Numbered from the stretch's first letter, positions 38,291 through 51,048 are shown. The stretch: DNA of 64,000 bases from Mercurialis annua (GCF_937616625.2 NC_065574.1:24244501-24308500), one strand, 5' to 3'. The notes: generated by a model from the letters alone, not told the origin. Numbers and translations: made by a program.

Positions 38291-38296
38291 TATAAA
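38291..38296 (+). promoter_or_regulatory. TATA box of solo LTR
   Basis: TATAAA at the end of a TA-rich run. LARD B's 5' LTR has TATATAAGG (minus strand, about 57228-57236) at the matching place. Start of transcription about 30 bp downstream is inferred. Confidence 0.55.
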
Positions 38297-38651
38297 ATCC
38301 AAATTCAAAGAAGTGAGAATCAGAGAGACGAAGAAAGGAATCAAGAAGGTTCGAGCGATACCGTCGTTTTGCTGCCGTTTCGCCGTTCGACTTCCGAATC
38401 GAGTGATTTTCGCGGCGATTTCTTCAGTATCGAGAGTTCTATCGATCCTAAGCTTTGTTACAAGGTACATATCTTGATATTTGGTGATAAATTCGAATCA
38501 AATGGCTGTTTTAGTTAAGGTTAGAAACTTAACGTTTTTGGATCGTTTTTAGCGTTTTAACGAAAATCGAGTTACGGGTTTGTGAGGAAATGAAGTGTTT
38601 GATGTGTTTGGCGAATGGTACGACAGGGCGCCCGTAAACGACGTTTCTGGG

Positions 38652-38812
38652 GCTGTGTGTGCGGCTGCACAGGGTGTGCGAACGCACACTGTGGTGTGCG
38701 ATCGCACACACAGGTGTGCCAACCCACACTTGTAGTGTGCGGACGCACACTGAGGTGTGCGATCACACACTGCACTGTGCGGATGCACAGTGCCTTTGTA
38801 CGCCCGCACAGT
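38652..38812. repeat. GTGTGCG-NN-CGCACAC palindrome array (solo LTR)
   Basis: Six or seven near-perfect palindromes of 14-16 bp, for example GTGTGCGATCGCACAC, about 24 bp apart. Centres vary (AA, AT, GG/GA) while arms are kept. GC-rich island in AT-rich DNA, about 360 bp after the TATA box. Confidence 0.9.
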
Positions 38813-40351
38813 GGGTCCACAAGGACCAAAATGGGCTTTTTGCCCTAATTGAGCGGGATTTTAGTATTTTCGAATATTAGACTCTAAAGACGATTAAGGA
38901 CCCCGATAATTTAAAAAGTGAAGTTTTAGCTCGACGTTTTACGTGGGCAACGATTATGGAAAACGCCAAAGATAGTATACGTTTCTCGAACACGAGAAAC
39001 AAGGTTCGATATATCGTGAATATGATAAAGGATTATTGAGTTCACGAATAACATTAAGAATGAAACAAAACCTTAGAATTTATATTATACGTATTAGAAT
39101 ACGAGGTTCACGTCTAATCATTAAACATTAATTATTATATATCAGACGTGTCAGCGAGCAGAGAGGTCAGTAGACGTGGGATAGCGAGAGCATATCATTT
39201 CATCGACCACGTTATTGATTGGATTGCGGTTTATGTGAGTTGCACTTTACTTTCGTGTATTATATATATTAAAGTTATTTTATATAGATATGTATACTAT
39301 TTATACGCATCGCATGTTATATGATTTGATTAAATATTATATGTTTTTATCAAGTTTATATACGAGGAACTAGTATGTGATCCGAAGAAACTAGCTACCT
39401 ATTGGGTGTCAATAGGCTGTGTGATTACCAGTATTGAGTCAGTCTAGTGTGTTTGCATATAATACATGATTGATACATGCATGACATGATTATGATTATG
39501 AATTTCGAAGTTGGTTAATAAATTTGATACGAGTGAGAACTCGGTTACGATGTAATCTAAGCCCCATATCTAGTGAGTTGGACTCACATTTTGGGTTTAA
39601 GAGATAGGTCGCAATCGACGAGGTAAAGTGTGAGCACTACCGGGTCGGACTATTTGGATTAGTATGATTTGATTATTCAAGAGTTGTGTCGCATGCTAGG
39701 ATATTCGTTTCGTACGGATCAAATACCTGTTTATATGTTTTACTTTTACATTATTGTTTCCTTGAAATGTGATGCTATGTTTTTACAATAATACCGTTAG
39801 TAAATGCAAACTCACTCAGTATTTTCCCAAATACTGACCCCTCACCTTTGATGTTTTCAGGTGCTTAGTGTGTGGACTTAGCTAGAAGCCAATTTTAAAG
39901 TCCAGAAGTCAGCTGTGTATGTATAGTTTCTGACTTCTGTGAATGCTGTAGTAGTGGTCCCGCGTTGACAGAGTCGTAGCCTAGACAGCAGTACATTTTG
40001 AGTGTACATATTACTTGCTGTCCTGTTTATATGTTTTTGATAGGCTACAGGTAATATGTTTTGTTCACGACCCCAGATGCCGGTTATATGTTTTATTACA
40101 CTAACTTTTGTATATAGTACCGCGAGGCCAGTTCGTACAGGGTACGGTAACTAGAGCCCGCGAGGTTAACAGAACAGTTAGTGTAAATATTTGGTTATAT
40201 GTTATATATATGCTTATTGCTTCCGTTGTTTAATGTTAATTGTTTATTAATTTCGAAAACATTTATAGTGAATTGAGGCTTGCTACGGGTTCCGGAGCTA
40301 CCACTCCCGTTCCCTAGCGCCGGTTGCGGCTCAATATTTTGGATCGTGACA

Positions 40352-40861
40352 CAAACGAACCAAAACAAATCCAAACGTTTCACCTTTTTCGCAATTTGAG
40401 CCAAATGTTTACAAACGTTACAAAACAAATCCAAATGTTTCACCTTTTTAGCGATTTAAGCCAAACGTTACGAAACAAATCCACACATTTCACCTTTTTA
40501 GCTATTTAAGCCAAACGTTTACAAACATTACGAAACAAATCCAAACGTTTCACCTTTTTAGTGATTGAATCTTTGTTTCGTAACTTTTAAAACGTTTGGA
40601 TTTATTTTGTAACGTTTGTAAATGTTTGGCTTAAATCGCTAAAAAGGTGAAACGTTTAAAAACGTTACAAAGCAAATCCAAATGCTTCATCTTTTTAGCG
40701 ATTTAAGCCAAATGTTTACAAACGTTACAAAACAAATCCAATCGTTTTACCTTTTTAGCGATTTAAGGCAAACGTTTACAAACGTTACAAAACAAAACCA
40801 AACGTTTTAAATGTTACAAAACAAATCCAAACTTTCCCTTTTTAGCGAGTTAAGCCAAACG
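40352..40861 (-). repeat. 60-bp satellite, mostly reverse, with forward insert
   Basis: Reverse block with a forward segment at about 40565-40650. It ends in a perfect 22-bp palindrome at 40850-40871 centred on CCAAACGTTTGG. Confidence 0.85.
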
Positions 40862-43800
40862 TTTGGCTTAAATTGCTAAAAAGGGGAAATATTTGGTTTT
40901 ATTTCATAATGTTTTAAACGTTTGATTTTGTTTCGTAAAGTTTGTAAACATTTGGATTTGTTTTGTAACGTTTGTAAACGTTTTGCTCAAATTGCTAAAA
41001 AGGGTAATTGTTTGGATTTGTTTCATAACGTTTTAAACGCTTGGATTTGTTTTGTAATGTTTGTTAACGTTTAGCTTAAATTGCTAAAAAGGCGAAACGT
41101 TGGATTTGTTTCGTAAAGTTTTAAACGTTTGGCTTAAATTTATAAAAGGTGAAACATTTGGCTGAAATAGCTTAAAAGGTGAAAAGTTTGGATTTGTTTT
41201 GTAACGTTTGTAAACGTTTGGATTAAATTGCTAAAGAGGTGAAACGTTTGGCTTTGTTTTGTAACATTTGTAAACGTTTGACTACAATCGCTAAAAAGGA
41301 GAAACATTTGGATTTGTTTTGCAACGTTTGCAAACATTTGGCTTCAATCGCAAAAAAGGTGAAACGTTTGGATTTGTTTCGTAACGTTTGTAAACGTTTG
41401 GCTTAAATCGCTAAAAAGGTAAAACGTTTGGATTTGTTTCACAACGTTTTAAACGTTTGGTTTTGTTTTGAAACATTTTAAACATTTGGATTTGTTTCGT
41501 AACGTTTGAAAACGTTTGGCTTAAATCACTAAAAAGGGGAAACGTTTGGTTTTGTTTCGTAACATTTTTAAACGTTTTTCTCAAATTGCTAAAAAGGTGA
41601 AACGTTTGGATTTGTTTCGTAACGTTTTAGACACTTGGATTTATTTAGTAACGTTTGTAAAGGTTTGGCTTAAATTATTAAAAAGGCGAAATGTTTGGAT
41701 TTGTTTCGTAACGTTTTAAACGTTTGACTTAAATTGCTAAAAAGGTGAAACATTCAGCTGAAATTGCTAATAAGGGGAAACGTTTGGATTTGTTTTGTAA
41801 TGTTTGTAAACGTTTGGATTAAATTGCTAAAAATGTGAAATATTTGGCTTTATTTTGTAACGTTTGTAAACGTTTGGCTTCAATCGCTAAAAAGGTGAAA
41901 CGTTTGGATTTGGTTTGCAACGTTTGTAAACGTTTGGCTTATATCGCTTTAAATGTGAAACGTTTGGATTTGTTTTGTAACGTTTGTAACTGTTTGGATC
42001 CAGTCGCTAAAAAGGTGAAACGTTTGGATTTGTTTTGTAACGTTTGTAAACATTTGGCTTAAATCGCTAAAAAGGTGAAACGTTTGGATTTGTTTCATAA
42101 CGTTTGTAAAAGTTTGGCTTAAATCGCTTAGAAGGGAAACGTTGGATTTTCGTTGTAACGTTTGAAAGATTTGGTTTTGTTTCGTAACATTTTAAACGCT
42201 TGGATTTGTTTCGTAACGTTTGTAAATGTTTGGATTAAATCTCTAAAATGGGGAAACGTTTGGTTTTGTTTCGTAACGTTTTAAATGTTTGATTTTGTTT
42301 CGTAAAGTTTGTAAACATTTGGCTTCAATCGCTAAAAAGGAAAAACGTTGGATTTGTTTTGTAACGTTTGTAAACGTTTGGGTCAAATTGCTAAAAATGG
42401 AAAACGTTTGGATTTGTTTCATAACGTTTAAAACGCTTGGATTTGTTTTGTAACGTTTGTAAACGTTTGGCTTAAATTGCTAAAAAGGTGAAACGTTTGG
42501 ATTTGTTTTGTAACATTTTAAAAAGTTGGCTTAAATTGTTAAAAAGGTGAAACGTTTGGCTAAAAGTGCTAAAACGGTGAAATATTTTGATTTGTTTTGC
42601 AACGTTCGGATTAAATTGCTAAAAAGGCAATACGTTTGGCTTTGTTTTGTAATGTTTGTAAATGTTTAGCTTCAATCGCTAAAAGGTGAAACGTTTGGAT
42701 TCGTTTTGTGACGTTTGTAAACGTTTGGCTTCAATCGCTAAAAAGGAGAAATGTTTGGATTTTATTTGGTAATGTTTGTATACGTTTGGCATAAATCGCT
42801 AAAAAGATAAATCGTTTGGATTTGTTTTATAACGTTTTAAACATTTGGTTTTGTTTCGTAACATTTTAAACGTTTGAATTTGTTTCGTAACGTTTGTAAA
42901 CGTTTGGCTTAATTCTCTAAAAAGGGGAAATGTTTGGTTTTGTTTCGTAACGTTTTAAACATTTGATTTTGTTTCGTAAAGTTTGTAAACGTTTGGCTTC
43001 AATCGCTAAAAAGGGGAAACGTTTGGATTTGTTTCGTAACGTTTGTAAATGTTTGGCTTAAATCAATAAAAAGGTGAAACCTTTGGATTTGTTTTGTAAT
43101 GTTTGCAAACGTTTGGCTCATATTGCTCAAAAGGTGAAACATTTGGATTTGTTTCGTAACATTTTAAATGCTTGGATTTGTTTTGAAACGTTTGTAAACC
43201 TTTGGCTTAAATGCTAAAGGCTTAATTACTTAAAAACCACCCACCTTGAACTTTTTTTTCGTTTATACCCTAACCTATAAAAAAATTCATTTATACCGTG
43301 ACGTATGTGTTTATGTTTCACCTCTACCCCAAATTTAAAAAAAATGATGATTTATTGAAAACAACTAAATATAAGGATTATTTTATACTTTTTTCTATTA
43401 AAAAAATACAAAAAAATACTTCATCTTTAAAAATGTTCAAAAGAAAGGATTATTTGAAACTTTTTTCTAAATAAAAAGAGGTTAATTTAGTGCCTCGGGG
43501 TAGAGGTGAAACATAAACACATACGTCAGGGTATAAACGAAAAAAAAGTTCAAGGTGGGTGGTTTTTAAGTAATTAAGCCAATGCTAAAAAGGTGAAACG
43601 TTTGGATTTGTTTCGTAACGTTTTAAAAGTTTGGCTTAAATTGCTAAAAAGGTGAAACGTTTGGCTGAAATTGCTAAAAAGGTGAAAAGTTTGGATTTGT
43701 CTTGTATCTTTTGTAAAAGTTTGGATTAAATTGCTGAAAAGGGGAAACGTTTGGATTTGTTTTGTAACGTTTGTAAATGTTTGGCTTAAATCGCTAAAAC

Positions 43801-45340
43801 GGTGAAACGTTTGGATTTGTTTTGTAACTTTTGTTAACGTTTGACTTAAATTGCTAAAAAGGTGAAACGTTTGGATTTGTTTCGTAACGTTTGTAAACGT
43901 TTGGCTTCAATCGCTAAAAAGGTGAAACGTTTGGATTTGTTTCGTAAGGTTTGTAAATGTTTGGCTTAAATCGCTAAAAAGGTGAAACGTTTGGATTTGT
44001 TTCGTAGCGTTTGTAAACGTTTGGCTTATATCGCTGAAAAGGAGAAACGTTTGGATTTGTTTTTTAGCTTTTATAAACATTTGGTTTATATCGCTAAAAG
44101 GGAGAAACTTTTGGATTTGTTTCGTAACGGTTGTAAAAGTTTGGCTTAAATCGCTAAAAAGGGAAAACATTTGGATTTGTTTCATAACATTTGCAAACGT
44201 TTGGCTTAAATAGCTAAAAAGGTGAAACGTTTGGATTTGTTTTGTAACGTTTGTAAACGTTTGGATTAAATCTCTAAAAATGTGAAATGTTTGGTTTTGT
44301 TTTGTAACATTTGTAAACGTTTGGTTTTGCTTTGTAACGTTTGTAAAAGATTGGCTTAAATGGCAAAAAAGGTGAAAAGTTTGCATTTGTTTTGTAACGT
44401 TTTAAACGTTTGATTTTGTTTTGTAATGTTTGTAAATATTTGGCTTCAATCGCTAAAAAGGTGAAACATTTGGATTTGTTTTATAACGTTTGTAAACGTT
44501 TGGCATAAATCGCTAAAAAAGTGAAATGTTTGGATTTGTTTTGTAACGTTTGAAAACGTTTGGTTTTATTTTGAAACGTTTGTAAACGTTTGGCTTAAAT
44601 CGCTAAATAAGGTGAAACATTTGGATTAAATCGCTAAAAGGGTGAAACATTTTGTTTCGTAATGTTTGAAAATGTTTGGCTTCAATCGCTAAAAAGGTGA
44701 AACGTTTGGATTTGTTTTGTAACGTTGCAAACGTTTGGTTTTGTTTTGTAACGTTTGTAAACGTTTGGCTTCAATCGTTAAAAAAGTGAAATGTTTGGCT
44801 TTCTTATGTAACGTTTGTAAACGTTTGCCTTAAATCGCTAAAAAGGGGAAATCGCTAAAAAGGTGAAATGTTTGGCTTTGTTTTGTAACGTTTGACTTAA
44901 ATTGCTAAAAAGGGGAAACGTTTGGATTTGTTTCGTAACGTAAACGTTCGGCTTCAATCGCTAAAAAGGGGAAACGTTTGGATATGTTTCGTAACGTTTT
45001 AAACGCTTGGATTTGTTTCGTAACGTTTGTAAACGTTTGGATTTGTTTTGTAACTTATGCTTATGCCTAAATATCAATCGTTACGAAACAAATCTAAACT
45101 TTTGGTTTGTTTTCGTAACATTTGTAATCATTTGGATTTGATTTGTAATGTTTGTAAATGTTTGGCTGCAATCGCTAAAAAGGAGAAACGTTTTCATTTG
45201 TTTTGCAACATTTGTAAACGTTTAGCTCAAATTGCTAAAATGGTGAAACGTTTGGATTTGTTTTGTAAAGTTTGTAAACATTTCTCTTAAATCGCTAAAA
45301 AGGTGAAACGTTTGAATTTGTTTCGTAACGTTTGAGTTTG
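40862..45340 (+). repeat. 60-bp satellite, long forward block
   Basis: Longest same-strand run, interrupted by a MITE (43219-43580) and a reverse patch at about 45075-45100. The variant TTTCGTAAAGTTTGTAAAC recurs near 40930, 42300 and 42970, suggesting longer-period units. Confidence 0.87.
43219..43580. mobile_element. Mutator-type MITE 1
   Basis: 362 bp with long terminal inverted repeats (start GGCTTAATTACTTAAAAACC, mirrored at the end for roughly 80 bp) and a 9-bp duplication AATGCTAAA at 43210-43218 and 43581-43589. No coding capacity. The 9-bp duplication supports a Mutator-like transposase; superfamily is inferred from it. Confidence 0.93.
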
Positions 45341-45344
45341 CAAG

Positions 45345-45720
45345 CATTTAAAACGTTACGAAACAAATCCAAACGTTTCACCTTTTTAGCGATTTTAGTC
45401 AAACGTTTACAAACGCTACAAAACAAAAAAAACGTAAAGAAAACCAAATGGTTTCACCTTTTTAGCGATTTAAGCCAAATGTTTACAAACATTACAAAAC
45501 AAATTGAAACGTTTCACATTTTTAGCAATTTAATCCAAACGTTTACAAACGTTACAAAACAAATCCAAAAGTTTCACCTTTTTAGCAATTTGAGCCAAAC
45601 GTTTCACATTTTTAGCGATTTAAGCCAAACGTTTTGCCTTTTTAGCGATTTAAGCCAAACGTTTACAAACGTTACAAAACAAATCCAAGGGTTTCACCTT
45701 TTTAACGATTGAATCCAAAC
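45345..45720 (-). repeat. 60-bp satellite, reverse block
   Basis: Six or so monomers; leaves at AACGTT, 45718-45723, in the context GAATCCAAACGTTAGATTTG. Confidence 0.83.
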
Positions 45721-46623
45721 GTTAGATTTGTTTCGTAACGTTTGTAAATGTTTTTCTTAAATCGCTAAAAAGGTGAAACGTTTGTTTTGTTTTGTAATGT
45801 TTCTAAACGTTTGGCTTAAATTGCTAAAAAGGGGAAACGTTTGGAATATTTGTATACGTTTTGCATAGATCGGTAAAAAGGTGAAACGTTTGGATTTGTT
45901 TCGTAACATTTGTAAACGTTTGGCTTCAATCGCTAAAAAGGTGAAACATTTGGATTTGTTTTGTAACGTTTGTAAACGTTTGGCTCAAATTGCTAAAAAG
46001 GTGAAATGTTTGGATTTGTTTCATAACGTTTGTAAATATTTGGCTTAAATCGCTAAAAAGGTGAAACGTTTGGATTTATTTTGTAACATTTGTAAACGTT
46101 TGGCTTATATCGCTAAAAAGGTGAAACATTTGGAATAAATCGCTAAAAAGGTGAAACATTCGGATTTGTTTTGTAACGTTTGTAAACGTTTGGTTTTGTT
46201 TGCTAAAAAAGTGAAACGTTTGGATTTGTTTCGTAACATTTTAAACGCTTGGATTTCTTTTATAACGTTTGTAAATATTTGGCTTAAATCGCTAAAAAGG
46301 TGAAATGTTTGGTTTTGTTTCGTAACGTTTGTAAACGTTTGGCTTAAATCGCTAAAAAGGTGAAACGTTTGGATTTGTTTTGTAACGTTAGTAAACGTTT
46401 GGATTAAATCGCTAAAAAGGTGAAACGTGTGGATTTGTTTTGTAAAGTTTTAAACGTTTGGTTTTGTTTCGTAACTTTTGTAAGCATTTGGCTTCAATCG
46501 CTAAAAAGGTCAAATGTTTGGATTCGTTTCGTAACGTTTTAAGCGTTTGGTTTAGTTTCGTAACATTTTAAACGCTTGGATGTGTTTTGTAACGTTTTGC
46601 TTAAATCGCTAATAAGGTGAAAC
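45721..46623 (+). repeat. 60-bp satellite, forward block
   Basis: Forward monomers; the exit is AAACGTTT at 46620-46627. Resembles 47761-48600 in variant order (GGAATATTTGTA, ATCGGTAAAAA). Confidence 0.83.
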
Positions 46624-47760
46624 GTTTACAAAACAAAACCAAACGTTTCACCTTTTTAGCGATTTAAGCCAAACGTTTACAAACGTTGCAAAACAAATCT
46701 AAACGTTTCACCTTTTTAGCTATTGAAGCCAATCGTTTACAAACGTTACGAAACAAATCCAAATGTTTTGCCTTTTTAGCAATTTGAGCCAATCATTTAC
46801 AAACGTTACAAAAAAATCCAAATGTTTCCCCTTTTTAGAAATTTGAGCCAAACATTTACAAACGTTACAAAACAAATCCAAACGTTTCACCTTTTTAGCA
46901 ATTTGAGCCAAACTTTTGTAAACGTTACGAAAATAAATCCAAACGTTTCACGTTTTTAGCAATTTTAGCCAAAGGTTACAAAAAATCCAAACGTTTAAAA
47001 CGTCCGAAACAAATCCAAACTTTTCACCTTTTTGGCAATTTAACCCAAACGTTTACAAACATTACGAAACAAAACCAAACGTTTGCAAACGTTACGAAAC
47101 AAATCCAAATGTTTCACCTTTTTGGCGATTGAAGCAAAAACGCTTACAAATGTTACAAAACAAAACCAAACGTTGAACGTTTTTAGCAATTTAAGCCAAT
47201 CGTTTACAAACGTTACAAAACAAATCCAAATGTTTCACCTCTTTATCAATTTAAACCAAACGTTAACAAACGTTACGAAACAAATCCAAACGTTTCACTT
47301 TTTTAGCGATTTAAGCCAAACGTTTACAAACAATACAAAACAAATCCAAACGTTTCGCCTTTTTAGCAATTTAAGCCTAACATTAATAAACGTTACGAAA
47401 CAAATCCAAACGTTTCACCATTTTAGCAATATAAGCCAAATGTTTACAAATGTTACAACACAAAACAAAGTTTACATACGTTACGAAAGAATACCAAACG
47501 TTTCACCTTTTTAGTGATTTATGCCAAACTTTTACAAACGTTACAAAACAAATCCAAATGTTTCACCTTTTTAGCGATTTAAGCCAAACGTTTACAAACG
47601 TTACAAAACAAATCCAAAAGTTTCGCATTTTTAGTAATTTAATCCAAACATGTTACAAAACAAATCCAAACGTTTAACATTTTTAGCAATTTAATCCTTA
47701 CGTTTCAAACGCTACAAAACAAATCCAAACGTTTCACCTTTTTAACTATTGAATCCAAAC
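46624..47760 (-). repeat. 60-bp satellite, reverse block
   Basis: Reverse monomers; exits at AACGTT, 47758-47763, in nearly the same context as 45718. Confidence 0.83.
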
Positions 47761-48619
47761 GTTGGATTTGTTTCGTAACGTTTGTAAATGTTTGGCCTAA
47801 ATCGCTAAAAAGGTGAAAGGTATGGATTTGTTTTGTAACGTTTGGCTTAAATCGCTAAAAAGGTTAAACGTTTGGATTTGTTTTGTAACCTTTGTAAGGG
47901 TTTGGCTTAAATCGCTAAAAAAGTGAAATGTTTGTATTAGTTACGTTTTCAACGTTTGGTTTTGCTTTGTAACGTTTGTAAATGTTTGGAATATTTGTAA
48001 ACGTTAGGCATAAATCGGTAAAAAAGTGAAACGTTTGGATTTGTTTCGTAACGTTTGTAAACGTTTGGCTTCAATCGCTAAAAAGTTGAAACATTTGGAT
48101 TTGTTTTGTAACGTTTGGCTCAAATTGCTAAAAAGGTGAAACATTTGGATTTGTTTCGTAACTTTTGTAAACGTTTGGCTTAAGTCGCTAAAAAGGTGAA
48201 ACGTTTGGATTTCTTTTGTAACATTTGTAAACGTTTGGCATAAATTGCTAAAAAGGTTAAACATTTGGATTTAATCGCTAAAAAGATGAAACATTCGGAT
48301 TTGTTTCGTATTGTTTGCAAATGTTTGGTTTTGTTTGCTAAAAAGTGAAACGTTTGGATTTATTTTGTAACGTTAGTAAGCGTTTGGATTAAATTGCTAA
48401 GAAGGTCAAACATTTGGATTTGTTTCATAACGTTTTAAACTTTTGGTTTTGTATCGTAACGTTTGTAAACGCTTGGCTTCAATTGCTAAAAAGGTGAAAC
48501 GTTTGGATTTGTTTCGTAACATTTTAAACGTTTGGCTTGATTTCGTAACATTTTAAACGCTTGGATTTGCTTTGTAACGTTTGGCATAAATCGTTAAGCC
48601 AAACGATTACAAACGTTAT
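47761..48619 (+). repeat. 60-bp satellite, last forward block
   Basis: Forward monomers with about 20 bp reverse at the end, broken off at the truncated LTR of LARD B. Confidence 0.82.
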
Positions 48620-48669
48620 TATTTAGGAAAATACTGAGTGAGTTTGCATTTACTAACGGTATTATTATA

Positions 48670-49039
48670 GGGTTAATTCCTAAAAAAATCATGAACTTTA
48701 CACGAAGTTTCATTTTAATCATAATCTTTAAAAGTTGTCATTTAAAGGCACGATGTTTCATTTTATTTCAAATCTATCACCAAAGTAAAATTCGGTGTAT
48801 TTTATCTGACTAAAAATTCCTAATCCTAGATACTCTAACTGAAAGATAATAAGATTTGATGTTGAGTAATAACTTGGGTCTTTCATTAATGATTTAGTGA
48901 AAAATTTAGTCAATAAAAATACACTGAAATGATGAATTTGAAACAATATGAAAGTTCGTGCTTTTAAATGGCAACTTTTAAAGGTCATGATTAAAATGAA
49001 ACTTCGTGTAAAGTTAGTGATTTTTTTAGGAATTAACTC
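48670..49039. mobile_element. Mutator-type MITE 2
   Basis: 370 bp, inverted termini of about 85 bp beginning GGGTTAATTCCTAAAAAAAT and its mirror, with the 9-bp duplication ATTATTATA at 48661-48669 and 49040-49048. The empty site is seen in the other LTR near 55740. Different sequence from MITE 1. Confidence 0.94.
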
Positions 49040-50024
49040 ATTATTATATAACATAGCATCGCATTTCAAGGAAACAATAATATAAAAGTAAAACATATAA
49101 ACATGTATTTGATCCGTACGAAACTAATTTCCTAGCATGCGACACAACTTTTTAATAATCAAATCATACTGATCCAGATAGTCCGACCCGGGAGTGCTCA
49201 CATTCTACGTCTTCGATCGCGACTTATCTCTTAGTCCGAAAGTGTGAGTCCAACTCACTAGATATGGGGACTCTAGACTACACCGTAGCCGAGTGCTCAC
49301 TCGTATCGAATTCATTATCCAACTTCGAAATTCATATTCATATCGTGTCATTTCATATCCTACGTGTATCAATCATGTATTATATGCAAACACACTAGAC
49401 TTACTCGATACTGGTGATCACACATCCTATTGACACCAAATCGGTAGCTAGTTTCTTCGGATCGCATACTAGTTCTCGTATATAAAAACTTAATAAAACA
49501 TATAACATTTCAATCAATTATATATAATGCGATGCGTGTAAGCAATATACATATATATAAAATAACTTTAATATATAATACACGAAAGTGAAGTGCAACT
49601 CACAGAAACCGCAATCCAATCAATGATGTGGTCGATGAAATGATATGCTCTCGCTATCCCACGTCTACTGACCTCTATGCTCGCTGACATGTCTGATTCA
49701 TAATAATTGACGTTTAATAGTTAGATATTAATCTCGTGTTTTTATACGTATATTACTTTAAATTCTAGGGTTATATTTCATTCTTAGTTTTATTCGTGAA
49801 TTCGATATTCCTTTATTGTATTCACGATATATCGAACCCTGATTCTCGTATTCGAGAAACGTATACTATCTTTAGGGTTTTCCATTATCGTTGCCCACGT
49901 AAAACGTCGAGCTAAAACTTCTCTTTTAAATTATCGGGGTCCTTAATCGTTTTAGGCCTAATATTTAAAAATATTGAAATCCCGTTCGATTTGTGCAAAA
50001 AGTCCATTTTGGTCCATGTGGACC

Positions 50025-50197
50025 CACTGTGCGGGCGCAGAAGAACACTGTGCGTCCGCACAGTGTAGTGTGCATCCGCGCACTTGGAAGTGTGCGTTCG
50101 CGCACAGCAAGTGCGCGTTCGCACACTTGTACAAGTGTGCGTTTGCACACTACAAGTGTGCGTTCGCACAATTCGTTGTGCGATCGCACAACGAGTG
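50025..50197. repeat. GTGTGCG palindrome array, LARD B 3' LTR
   Basis: About seven palindromes such as TTGTGCGATCGCACAA and CAAGTGTGCGTTCGCACAA. The partner LTR has only about four. Confidence 0.88.
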
Positions 50198-51048
50198 CAC
50201 CCCCCCCGGAAAACTCGTTTTTCGGGCGTTTTGACGCGTTCCGGCATCCCACGCTCATACTCGACCCCGTTTTCCACCAAACCCGTAACCTAGTTTCCTC
50301 AAAATATCAAAAACGACTTAAATACGACGAATTCGAGCTATATAGGTTATAAATCCTAACACGGCCCACAGTATCCGATTTTTACCATCAAATTCGAAAA
50401 TTTTACCTTGATTTTATGTTTAGGATGGATAGAGCCTTCGATTCTGAAGAAATCGCCGCTAAAAGCGCTCGAATCGGACGTCGAACGGAGAAACGGCGGC
50501 GAAACGACGGTAAGGAACGATAAACGGATCGTTGGCCCTGGAACCTTCTCCTTCCTTCTTTGATTTCATCATTCATAATCATAACCTTATATATTAAGGT
50601 TAAAGTGCTTCTTTGACTCCTCTTTTCTTTCTTTGTTACAAATTACCTTTCAAACTTTTCTTTCGTACGAATTAGTCCATAACTAAATCGATTAACTCTT
50701 AAATTATTACTTTTACGTATTATTTATATCCGATAAATAATACGAAACTCGATAGTAATACTTTTCCGTCAAAATCTGAAATTTCCATTTTCGACACAAA
50801 GTGGATAAATTACCACTTTGGTCCCTGTACTTTGTTTCGAGCTTTTCTTGACATTTTTCCTCTTAATTCCAATTCTGACTTTAGAATTGAAATATAACCG
50901 TAATTCCCGCATAATTAATTTCCCCAAACCGACCTACTTGAAATTTATTTACTGTACTTTTATCAGAATCTTTCCGATTTCGCCACTCTGGCGAGTCCAA
51001 ACTGAACACATGGTCCAATTAAATAATTAAATATTTTGGGGTATTACA

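Larger units (their letters stand above)
37828..40351 (+). mobile_element. Solo LTR, Tekay-like family (same family as LARD B)
   Basis: 2524 bp with TGTAATACCCC start and GATCGTGACA end, flanked on both sides by CAAAC and by continuous reverse-orientation satellite. No internal domain, PBS or PPT remains, so it arose by LTR-LTR recombination. A TATA box (TATAAA at 38291-38296) lies about 465 bp in. A GTGTGCG palindrome array follows at 38652-38812. Clear family match to 55189-57688 and 61282-63868. Confidence 0.95.
48620..51048 (-). repeat. 3' LTR of LARD B (truncated, carries a MITE)
   Basis: Missing about 512 bp at its outer end. Interrupted by the MITE at 48670-49039. Palindrome array at 50025-50197. 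Confidence 0.9.

Noticed and set aside
38652..38812. Regularly spaced palindromes resembling a CRISPR array
   Set aside because: Units are about 24 bp with only a few bases between dyads, there are no cas genes, and the array is inside a plant LTR.
38529..38880. Cys/His/Arg-rich open frames over the GTGTGCG array on both strands (also at 49965-50352 and 56661-56991)
   Set aside because: All are translations of the palindrome arrays within LTRs. Several overlapping frames are open at once and none is conserved between copies.
26436..48619. Many open frames of 60-160 codons with a 20-residue repeat (TNVTKQIQTFHLFSDLSQTF on one strand, LDLFCNVCKRLA-type on the other)
   Set aside because: They follow from a 60-bp monomer being divisible by three. 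They occur on both strands, break wherever a monomer has an indel, and lack promoters or a conserved start.
48758..49096. 112-codon frame
   Set aside because: Lies almost entirely within the non-coding MITE at 48670-49039 and extends past its border.
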